From contig CM119271.1 in the NCBI GenBank assembly GCA_051294375.1, positions 12,335,235 to 12,399,234 on the forward strand: a stretch of DNA of 64,000 bases, given 5' to 3'. The position numbers and the translations under genes were made by a program. This DNA is from Paraspadella gotoi (lineage: Eukaryota; Chaetognatha). Every line of letters begins with the position of its first letter. Within the stretch, counting starts at the first letter, position 1. The notes beneath the pieces were generated by a model that ran no database searches, was not told the DNA's origin, and saw nothing but the letters and a program-made list of their open reading frames with translations. Positions 55,356 through 64,000 of the stretch are shown here, piece by piece.

Positions 55356-58300
55356 CTACGTAAAGTTTCCGTCTCCTTGCAAGAGCGCCGCTCTCTTGTT
55401 CAGACTCTGCACTTGGGATTTGAGGGACGCGATCGTTTCCTCCAACTGACATCTCAAATCGCTTGGCAACATCTTGGATATTTTCTCTTCTTGCTCCAAT
55501 TTGATTTGCGTGATTTGATCCTCCCACTCCAACCGTTGATGCTCAGTGTTTCGCTCCAACCATCGATTTTTCTCTCTCTGTTTTTCTATCTCTTGATGCA
55601 ACGAAAGATTTTCAGTTTTCCACTCGTTCTTCTCCAGCTCCAGCTCTGTCCTATGTCGCTCCATCAACTCCTCCGCTTCCGTCCGACGTCTCTCTTCCTC
55701 GAGACGAAAATCGCTCCTCGCCGTCGCCAACTCCTGCGCAAGCGTTTCGCTCCTACGCATCTCCGCGTCGACTCTGCTCCTATATTCATCCTCGATCTTC
55801 TTTAACTTCTGCCCGGCGTTCCCGAGCGTCGTCTCCATATCCGCCGCGTGCTGTTTGGCCTGAATCAATCTCTGTTGCTCCATCTCGCTCCGGTGCTTCC
55901 GGACGAGCTCTTCCAGACTGTTCTTGGCTTCGTTCAAGCTCTCCTCGTTCTTGGCGTTGGATTCACGAATCTCCTGCGCGTAACGAGAGTGACAATCGGC
56001 GAGATGTTGACGAGCATCTTTGAGTTGCTCCTCCAATTCCGCGAGGACGCCATCGTCGGCTTCTTTCTTCGTCCCCCACTCTTCCACGATCCTTTCCATT
56101 TCCGAGAAATGCAGACTCTTCAACTGCTCGATCTCTTCCTCCTTCGCCTTCCGCAGCACCTCCTTCTCCAACATGGCGTCCTTGGTCAGCGTCAGACGCA
56201 GCGTCTCCGCTTCCGCCCGCAGCCGATCTATCTCCCGCTGCGCCGCGCTCCGTTCCTCCTCCATCTGTCGCCGCATTTCTTTCCCCTGCTTCTCCCTGGC
56301 GACGCGCGACTTTTCCAGATCTGATTCGACCGTCCTCATCTGCGCCTTCATCTCCTCGTAGGTCCTCTCGGCGGACTGTTGGATGTTCGTCTGAAAATCG
56401 GCCAACGTTTTCTCCGATTTTTCGACCTGCGATTCCAATTCTGCCTTCAACCTCTCGTTCTCTCTCTTCTTCGCCTTTAAACTTTCTTCCAATCGAACGA
56501 CTCTAGCGTTCAACTCCGTCTCGCTCTCTCTCGCTCTCTTCTCCATCCTTTGCGAGTCTTGTTCCAGACTGTGCAGAGTGTCGGCCAACTTCTCCAGCGT
56601 GGCTTTATTCTCTTCAGTCTCCACTACGAGTCGATCTCTCCTCTGCTCCGCGGCAGCTTTCTCTTCCTCGCTCCGCCTCAGCCGCTCCTTCGCCGCCTCC
56701 AATTCCCGACGCAGCAGATCCGCGTTTGACTTGTATCCTTCTTCGATCCGCAGCAGCCTGTCCTCGTGTTCCTTCCTCTCCGAAGCCGCTTCTTTCTCTA
56801 ATCTCTTCTTCTCCTCCTCCATCTGCTTCATCTTCTCCCCCATCTCGTCTCCCCTCGCTTCCATCAACGCCATCTCTTGTATCATCCTCTGCCGACCCGA
56901 CGCCGCCAATTCCGCGTCTTCCGTCAACGCCGCGATTCTCCGCTCGAGATCTTTGACGACGAGGGCGTTGTCGTCGGCTTCCTTGGCGTAGTCGGCCTCC
57001 ATCTTGGCGAGGCGCTCGTTGGTCTCCCTCAGCAACTCCTCCATGTTCATCGTGTTCTGCTTCTGCAGCTGAAACTTTTCCTGCTCGAAGGCGGCGACGA
57101 CGTCGTTGATCTTCCGCTGGCAATCGTCCGCGCGGCTCTGCTGCGTCTCCTCCGCCAGGCGACGCAGCTCGTCCAGCTGCTTCTCTTTGGTCTCCCGCAG
57201 CTGCGCGGATTCGCGGACGAGGTTGTCGAGCTTCTTCTGCGTGACTCTGGCTCGATCCTCGTGCTCGCGAATTTTGCTTCGATATTCGACTCTTATCTCT
57301 TCGATCTCTGAGTTTTTTCGTTCGAGGATTTTCTGGACGTCGTCGTCGTGTCGCTGCTGCAGTTTTAACTTCTCTTCTTGGAACTTCGCCTCGAGGACCT
57401 TCAGTGAAGTAAAAATTAAAATTAAAAGAATATAAAATATAACTGTAAAATGGACAAGGCAATATTTTAAAAAGACAACTTTTAAATATTAAGATTTCAT
57501 TACGTGGCAATTTTTTTTTCTATTAAATTGGGCAAAACCGTAAAAAAATTTTTCGTTTTTGTAAGGACGATTTGAAATGTTCTGCATGAAATAATAAATA
57601 AAAAGAAAAAATCATTAAAACAGATTTAAAATTTCTTTTATCCACTTTACAAAGATTAAAACTCTGATCTCAGAATTAAAATTGACATTATGCAACTTAA
57701 ATTAAACTAATTTATAACGTTTTTAAAATGTTTTGAATATTTTTACAATAAAAATGCTCAATTTGTATTTAAAACTTTTGACTAGACCTTCATCTTCATC
57801 TCAGATCCTTTGTCCAAATTTCGCCGAAGCGAATTCTCTCGATTCTCCGTCGTCAACGGACGCCGCGCGGGGGCGTCCACGGGCGTCGCGTCGCTGTCCG
57901 AGGTGACGCCGCCGCTCACGACTTTGCTCTCCCACCATCTCGCGACGGAAACGTCTTCACGGATCCCATGACCCGCGGAGGCGACGCTCGTGTCCGTCGT
58001 CTCGTGTCCCTCGTCGCGATTCGACAAATCCCGACGTTTACGAAAAGAGTTTCGCTCCTCGAGGTCGCGGGTTCGATCCTGGCTCAAATCGTAACGACTC
58101 AGATTGGCGATCTGAGCCTCTGGCTTTTCGTTGAAGGGTCCGTCGAGGTGACCAAGAGTCTTCAGCATGTGCAGCATCAGTTTGGCGTGGTCGTTGCGAT
58201 TCCGGCGACCGGAGACGCCCCCGAAAGTCTCCTCGCACAATTTCTTGATCCAAACGGCGCATTTTTGTCTTTCGCTTTTGTGCGGAAGTTGTAAGACGTA

Positions 58301-58375
58301 AAATTTCATCGAGGCTAAAATTCCGTCGAATTCCGCGTCCAATTTTTTCGTGACGTTGTCGAACGGAGCCGACAT
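55356..58375 (-). CDS. CEP112: CEP112 (CCDC46) centrosomal coiled-coil protein
   Basis: Two exons, 58375-57788 and 57398-55356, joined in phase 0, giving 876 residues (human protein about 955). The N-terminal domain shows the family pattern: LDAEFDGILASMKFYVLQLP, then SERQKCAVWIKKLCE, GRRNRNDHAKLMLHMLKTLG and LDGPFNEKPE. The junction reads EMKMK then VLEAKFQEEKLKLQQRH, which aligns with human CEP112 without a gap. The rest is almost continuous coiled coil (RKNSEIEEIR, NERLAKMEADYA, SERTYEEMKAQMRTVESDL). The C-terminus MLPSDLRCQLEETIASLKSQ matches the human ending closely. Family members localise to the centrosome; the molecular role is poorly known. The minus strand of exon 2 is Arg/Glu-codon rich and throws long shadow frames on both strands. 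Confidence 0.95.
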
Positions 58376-59552
58376 CTTGTTTTTAAACTATTAAGCTACT
58401 ATATTATAGGCAAAGGGCAATTTAAAATCATATTTATGGAAATATTTTGTTGTTCGAAAGAATTTTGATTTATTTTTAACAAAATTTCTTCTGCTGAGTC
58501 ATTTTCTCTCCTCTGTTGTTTAGATGCTCATTTGGTTTTTTCCGACGCCGTCAGAGTCTGACATCTGGGGAGAAAAAACTTTAAACAAGAATGAAAAAAG
58601 AACAATTATTTAAATAATTTTAATTTTTCAAAAAATAGATTAAAAATAGATTTTTGGCTGTTATTAATATTATATTACATTATTAATGTCAAAAGCCACT
58701 TCGACTTTGGTCTCCAATTTTTAAAATGCGTATCAAAAAAAAAAAAACTTATGAAAGTTTCCTAAGTTAATACGTTGCTTTCAAACATTTTCTTAACTCG
58801 ATAAATTATATCATATATGATTATAAACTCAATTACTATTTCCATGATTTTTTATAAAATGACAGTTTACAAAGTTGACTAACTCAAGTTTACTCGGAAA
58901 AACTGTTATGATTGTCTCGCTAATGTTGTCTCAGACAGGGTTATCTTAACAAGAATTTCATAAAATGAAAAACTGAAATGTTTTAATTCAGCAATGAACA
59001 TATAAGCGGTGATTGATGATAGTAAATAAAATCGGGAATTTTAATATAGTTTTAGATATTTTCAATAAAAATTTCCTCATTACTGAGGAAAAAGATCTGA
59101 GCGATTATGAATTAATTCTTCAATAAAAATAAATTTGTTTTATTATTTTAAATTACCGCTGAATAGATCGATCTGACAAATACTAAAATCTTTACTTTTA
59201 AAACTAATTCCATTATTAAATATATGAGATTATTAATCTACAATGGCGAGAGAAAATTAACTAAATGAAAAAAGTGATAGATAAATAAAAATTAATTAAA
59301 ATGGCGAAAGATAAAAAACAAAAGACGTCGTCAGAAATGTAATTTCTTTAAATATGAACAAAAGACTAATTGTTTATGATTTTCTTTTCTGGTTTTCCCG
59401 TTTATTCGAATCGAACGCCGCCAAACGGCGAAAATTGGAATGTGGCGACGACGAATCACTGGGCGATGATTTCCGGTCAACGACGCGTGGATGGGCGTGG
59501 TCAGTTTTGCGGCGTCATCCGTGGCTTCATAGAGGGCGCGCTCAAATCCGCG
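58376..59552. other. Intergenic between CEP112 and RYK
   Basis: AT-rich. It contains the CEP112 promoter region and the RYK 3' flank. I see no other coding sequence or clear repeat. Confidence 0.5.
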
Positions 59553-60356
59553 TCAGATGAAGCAAATGAGGGCGTTGTAGAAATCTTGAAGACACATCGA
59601 GAGCTGAGTGAAAGTAGGGCGTTCCTCCGCGGGAAGGACCCAGCAACAGGCCATCACGGCGTAGCTAAAAATAGAATTTTAATAATAAATTGAGGATATG
59701 ATAAGTTTAGAAATGTGTGATTGTTGAGTTTGATTTAGTTTTCGAAGAAACTTGGATTTAAAATTATGTATTTAAACAAACAAGTAAAAAGTAAAAAATT
59801 AAATTTTTTTTTAAAAAACGAACTTTGTATAAATCTTTCGGTAATTTAACACATTATGTTATGTCACACCGAAGCCGCTTAAACCTCCTTCAACGGTCAA
59901 GCTTGAAGTCATTTAATACATAATTATATAATATTAAAAATAAATATATATATATATATATATCTCTAATCCGACAAATAGACTCACAGTTCATCTGGGC
60001 AGTTGACGGGCTGAGCGAGTCGATACCCAGCGTTGAGATAGTTGACCATCTCGAAAGGATCCAGGTCGAGATAAGGTTGCTGGGCCAGGGTCATTAATTC
60101 CCACAACAGGACGCCGAAGGACCACTGGAAAGGGGAGGAGATGGGGTGGGTGATGGGGTGGGTGATGAGGTAGTGATGGGGTAGTGATGGGGTGGGTGAT
60201 GAGGTAGTGATGGAGTAGGTGATTGGTAAGGTTGGAGAGTAGTTAAATGTTTTCTCCTGTTTATTTCTCTCTCTTAATTCAACCCTTGGGGTCATAATAA
60301 GAGACGACGACGACGACGACGAAAAAGAGGACGACGACGACGACGACGAAAAAGAG

Positions 60357-60391
<35 letters not shown>

Positions 60392-61099
60392 TTGCGAGAA
60401 AATAACTCGACTCCGAACCACGAAGGGAACAATAGAAACAATGAGCGAGTGTTGTAAACGAAATCGACGACGACGACAACGACGACGACGAAGAGGAAGA
60501 CGACGACGACGACGACGACGAAATTAACAACGACGATGGCTGCGTAAAGTGAAAAAAAAGTAGGAGACTAAAAAGAGACGAAATTAACAACAAAGACAAA
60601 CAGAAATCGAGACGAGCGGAGACGAAAATGACGACGAAGTCGACGATGAAGACGACGATGATGACGACGACGATGACGATGACAACGAAGATGACGACGA
60701 AAACGACGAAAACGAAGACGACAACAACGCTAACCACTCATCAACCAATCATCAACCACTCATCAACCACTGATCAACCAATCATCAATCACTCATTAAC
60801 CACTCATCAACCAATCATTAATCACTCACCAATCACTCATCAATCACTCATCAACCAATCATCAATCACTCACCAATCACTCATCAACCACTCATCAACC
60901 ACTCATCAACCACTCATCAACCACTCAACAACCACTCACCACGTCGGACGCCGTCGAAAATTGCCAAAGAGCGAGCGCCTCGAGCGCCATCCACTTGACG
61001 GGTCTGTTCTCGTTATCTCCCAAACAATGATAGTCGTCGGGAAAGAGATCACGTGAGAGGGCGTGGTCGGTGATCACCGCGTTCAAGTCAGCGTCCACC
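59553..61099 (-). CDS. RYK: RYK receptor-like pseudokinase, C-terminal three exons (partial)
   Basis: Exons 61099-60940, 60124-59988 and 59664-59553 (stop TGA) join in phase and encode the C-lobe of the RYK kinase domain. Near-identical family stretches are LSRDLFPDDYHCLGDNENRP with KWMALEAL, WSFGVLLWELMTL, LDPFEMVNYLNAGYRLAQP with VNCPDEL, and YAVMACCWVLPAEERPTF. RYK is a single-pass Wnt-binding receptor whose kinase fold lacks activity. The DFG triplet position reads DHA here (DNA in vertebrate RYK), in line with a pseudokinase. The N-lobe, catalytic loop, membrane span and WIF ectodomain should lie upstream, beyond 61099 and probably largely beyond the window; I could not place them. The introns hold (GAC)n and CATCAACCA repeats. 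Confidence 0.93.
60130..60245. repeat. GATGGGGTGGGT minisatellite
   Basis: Short degenerate units GTGATGGGGTGGGTGATGAG in the intron just upstream of the RYK exon 60124-59988. Confidence 0.85.
60300..60720. repeat. (GAC)n-rich intronic region
   Basis: GACGAC runs at 60303-60390, 60450-60530 and 60600-60720 with interruptions. The long open frames on both strands (poly-Asp/Thr/Val/Ser) are produced by the trinucleotide repeat. Confidence 0.9.
60725..60938. repeat. CACTCATCAACCA minisatellite
   Basis: About sixteen degenerate 12-14-base units (ACTCATCAACC, AATCATCAATC) ending directly at the RYK donor at 60939. Confidence 0.95.
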
Positions 61100-61577
61100 C
61101 TGCAAACGGGGGGGGGTGAAAGTTTTTTGTCAATATCTGTCAAACTGTGAGCGCTTCTTACTATTTCCAAGTGTCGAACTATTTTAATTTTTGACATTAA
61201 ATTTTGTACAATGTACAATTTTTTATGATCCGCAAAAAAAAAGGTGGAAAAAATGAGACAAGCTTTTTTTTTTTAAATTCTTTTAAAATAAAAATTGATT
61301 GCATTCGTTGATTTTTTATATGTGCAATTGTTTGATGTACCTAAGTATTTATTGCACTATTATTTATAAATCCGTTTGGTTTAAAATTTCTGTCAGAGTT
61401 GAAGGTGGAAGGAAAAAAGAAAATAAATGTTTAGGGAAAGAATTAAGAGTTCAAGGTTTATCAAAATTATTTATATGATAGATAAGTTTAATAGATAAAA
61501 TTAATGTACATATAAAATGTCGAATAACTCGTATGAGTAGATTAAACATAATTAAAAAGATTAAGTAAAAAAAAAAT

Positions 61578-61640
61578 AACGGATGGACAGACCGACCGAA
61601 AAAGTGACTTCTCGAGTCGGCCTCCACGAGTATGAGCGAC
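61578..61640 (-). repeat. Family A fragment
   Basis: GACAGACCGACCGAAAAAGT then GACTTCTCGAGTCGG resembles the core of family A read on the minus strand. Confidence 0.45.
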
Positions 61641-61689
61641 GGCGGTTTTTTAAAAAATGCGAAGTTGAAAATGGAAGAAGGAAAAGTCG

Positions 61690-62110
61690 TAAAAAGATTA
61701 AGAAGGTGAGAGAAGAGAAGAGAAGAGAAGAAAAAATTAAGAAGGTGAGAGAAGAGAAGAAAAGAGACGAAAAGAAAAGAAAGAAGACAGAAAAATAGAG
61801 AAGTGAAGAGAAGATAAAGAGAGAGAGAAGAGAAGAGAGAGAAGAGAGAAGAGAAGAGAACGAGTAAGAGAAGAGAAGGAGGCATATACTTGAAGTACTT
61901 GAAGTATACTTGAAGACCCAATTTCGGTCACTCTATTGTTTTTCCGGCTGCCGGCTATTGTTCTCCTCCGTCCGCGGCTCAGGTCGCGGACCTGTCCCGA
62001 ACTGCCCCGACGGGTCATTTTCTCTCTTCTCTTCTCTTCTCTTCCTCTCGCGGCGGCATCTGATCAGAGTCCGCGATACCCAACGGAGCTGAAAGTCGCG
62101 ATCTGCTCTT
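61690..62110. repeat. GAAGA-type microsatellite next to a GC-rich patch
   Basis: AGAGAAGAGAAG repeats occupy 61700-61885. A GC-rich patch (about 61940-62000 and 62045-62105) follows, with TCCGCGGCTCAGGTCGCGGA and CAGAGTCCGCGATACCC and a short TCTCTTCTCTT run between. I could not align the patch to missing RYK exons. Confidence 0.6.
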
Positions 62111-62119
62111 TCCTTTAAT

Positions 62120-63460
62120 CCCAAAAGAATAAAAGATATAAACAAGAAAATAATAAACAAATTAATGAAAAAAGAAGGAAGGAGAATAAGGAAAGAAAGA
62201 AAAAACAGAGATATTAAGAAAGAAAGAGAGAAAGAAAGAAAGAAAGAAGGCGGAAAAAATAGAAAAAAAAAGAAAAACGAAAGAAGGAATAAAAATAAGT
62301 GAATTAAATTAAAAAAATAAAGTAAATTAGCACTGCCAAATCACGAATTAAGGAATAAATTAACAACCCTATTCATTTAGATTTTAATTTCTTTTTATTT
62401 ATTAATTTTTTAAATTTTCTATCTTCCATGATTTTTGAATTTTCTGACTTATTCTTTTTTCCCTTATTTTTGTTTATTTTTTTTAATTTTCATTTTCATT
62501 TGTTTTATTGGTATTTAATATTTTTTAACTGAAACTGTTTGCTCGGGCTTTTGTTTCAGCTTTGCTCCACTCTAGTAAAAGGCGACCTCTCAAACAATTT
62601 GGCACAAAGACAGCTTTCCCAGACAAAAGATATAGTTAAAAACTTTGCAAGACTTTTTTTTTTAAAAAAAATTATATTTAGCTAATCCAATTAAAATTAA
62701 AAGGAAATAAATTCAACTAAATGTTTAAGTGATGAAAAAATATTTTGTTTTTATTTGATAGTGTTTTAAATTTAAAACTACTGCCATATCATTATCTTGT
62801 AAGAGTGATGGGGCCTATAAAGCCACCAAAGCCTGTCAAAGTCAGGGGCAAGAATAGCTATTTATTTAAATGAATGGATAATTTTTATATTGGTTGTAAA
62901 AGTATTTATATTAGTAAAAAGGAAATTTTGTGAAGAGAAATCACAGCGCAGCAACAACTCGGACTTGCTGGTTTCTGTTTAATTCGTTAGTTTCTTTAAA
63001 ATTTTAGTCAAAAGCAAACATTTTTACTTATTTTAATTAATAGTTTTTTAATTTTGTGCTCTGTTTTAAATTTTTTTCATAATTGTAAACAAAGTTTACT
63101 TATTATTTTATCATCGCTTATTAACTATTTAATATTAAAAATAAAATCTTGATCGTCGTCAGCCAAAATAAATAATTTGAAAAACGAACGATGTTAAAAA
63201 CAATTCAAACATTGTAATTAAGTTTATCTCTCTCTCTTCAAAATGCCAGTTTTTAGTTCCTTGTATTCCAAAAGTTATTTTATATTATGAGCAGTTTTTG
63301 CCAAAAAATGATACATATTTTAAAAAATTATAAAACTATATAAAATATTGCAACAATTTTCTTTGCTTTGTTTCACTTTCAGGTTGATCCTTTTTACCAG
63401 GTTTTTAAATTTTTTTTTATTATTTAATATAAATATTTCATAGAAAATAAGTAAAAAGAA
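62120..63460. other. AT-rich non-coding stretch
   Basis: GAAAGAAAG microsatellite at 62180-62290, then AT-rich sequence. A partial family B copy lies at 62780-62905 on the minus strand (GGGGCAAGAATAGCTATTTA and TTTTATATTGGTTGT). Probably an intron or the upstream region of RYK. Confidence 0.5.
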
Positions 63461-63469
63461 TTTTCCCGT

Positions 63470-63880
63470 CCGCGACCACGATCTCCGGACGTAGTCCTAT
63501 TGATTCGCGGATTTCCGCGATCAGAGATTATTTCTTCTCGATCCGCGACCTCAAGTCCCGGCGGCAAAGATTGGCGGCCGATGTGGTCGGCCATGGTGGA
63601 CAAAAGGCTCGGTGGCCGGACACCGTGGCTTCCTCGCCCGCGAATCTCGAGTATACCCATGAGAGAAGAGAAGAGAAGAGAAGAGAAGAGAAGAGAAGAG
63701 AAGAGAAGAGAAGAGAGAGAAGAGAAAGAAGAGAGGAGAAGAGAAGGAAGAGAAGAGAAGAGAAGAGAAGAGAAGAGAGAGAAGATAAAAGAGAAAAGAA
63801 AAGAAATGAAAAAAAGGAAGTTTTTTGTGATGCTGAACTCATTCAAATTCTCGCGCGCAAAACCGAACAAAAGAGCAGAA
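63470..63880. repeat. GC-rich patch followed by AGAAG microsatellite
   Basis: 63470-63655 is GC-rich and open in two minus-strand frames (for example SHGVRPPSLLSTMADH). It shares TCCGCGA-type words with the patch at 61940-62105, and both adjoin AGAGAAGAGAAG arrays (63660-63785). This pattern suggests two copies of a repeat rather than exons. Confidence 0.55.
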
Positions 63881-63947
63881 GAGAGAAAATAAGAAAAAAA
63901 TACTATTAACTCTCACCGGCAGCGACACCTAACGGGAAGAATGAAGT

Positions 63948-63974
63948 GGGAGAGAGAGAGAGAGAGAGAGAGAT
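63948..63974. repeat. (GA)n microsatellite
   Basis: A short GA run near the right edge of the window. Confidence 0.9.
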
Positions 63975-64000
63975 GACAAAAAAAAGGTGAGCAATGCGAC

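Noticed and set aside
56614-57510. 298-codon minus-strand frame overlapping CEP112
   Set aside because: Shadow of the CEP112 coiled-coil frame; Arg/Ala/Gly-rich and without the CEP112 match that the other frame has.
60279-61056. Poly-Val/Ser/Thr/Asp frames inside the RYK intron
   Set aside because: Generated by (GAC)n and CATCAACCA repeats between two well-supported RYK exons.
63424-63909. Open frames on both strands of 100-150 codons
   Set aside because: Mostly AGAAG microsatellite with a GC-rich repeat-like patch; no match to the missing RYK N-lobe.
1-64000. CRISPR arrays, bacterial operons, rRNA and functional tRNA genes
   Set aside because: The sequence is intron-containing animal DNA; the tandem arrays lack CRISPR spacing, and the only tRNA-like segments are SINEs.

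Overview
The window is nuclear DNA of an invertebrate animal. Several genes can be named from conserved protein sequence: RYK (Wnt-binding pseudokinase), CEP112 (centrosomal coiled-coil protein), DCAF5 (CUL4-DDB1 substrate receptor), an MRP-type ABCC transporter and an SLC16-type monocarboxylate transporter. Most genes are split by GT-AG introns that are AT-rich and carry GA/CT microsatellites, minisatellites and transposon copies. I could not fix the phylum from sequence alone. Coding coordinates for split genes were built by hand from splice sites and codon phase; no transcript data were available.

Layout. Positions 1-6500 are mostly repeats (a hAT-like MITE, several minisatellites, a large G-rich array). 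A small plus-strand gene ending in a hydrophobic segment (6499-7353) lies tail to tail with a minus-strand five-exon gene for a secreted cysteine-rich protein (7836-9371). From 11473 to 39930 the plus strand holds two long multi-exon genes. The first (to 17736) is rich in Ala, Asn, Asp and Ser. The second (17907-39930) encodes a Cys-Pro-rich protein with repeated CPC and CGPC motifs. One 10-kb intron of the second gene contains a complete intronless ABCC transporter gene (20326-24789), a 46-bp minisatellite and a 3.1-kb foldback transposon carrying a hammerhead-ribozyme-like motif. Another of its introns contains a 2.5-kb hAT-type element.

From 40446 onward the genes are mainly on the minus strand: a membrane protein with PY motifs (40446-46426) that carries the intronless plus-strand SLC16 transporter inside its large intron, then DCAF5 (47036-50352), a kelch-type protein (50826-54816), CEP112 (55356-58375) and the 3' end of RYK (59553-61099; its upstream exons lie outside the window or were not found).

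These genes do not form a pathway. The most notable features are: (i) two intronless transporter genes nested in introns of intron-rich hosts, which suggests retrocopies; (ii) the unrecognised CPC/CGPC gene, which resembles cysteine-rich sperm-tail proteins only in composition; (iii) hammerhead-like RNA motifs in two different transposons; (iv) a recurrent association of GA/CT microsatellites, and of decayed copies of exon ends, with splice sites. DCAF5, the kelch gene, CEP112 and RYK chain with consistent reading frames. The two long plus-strand genes and the 5' end of the PY-motif gene contain frame conflicts that need transcript evidence.
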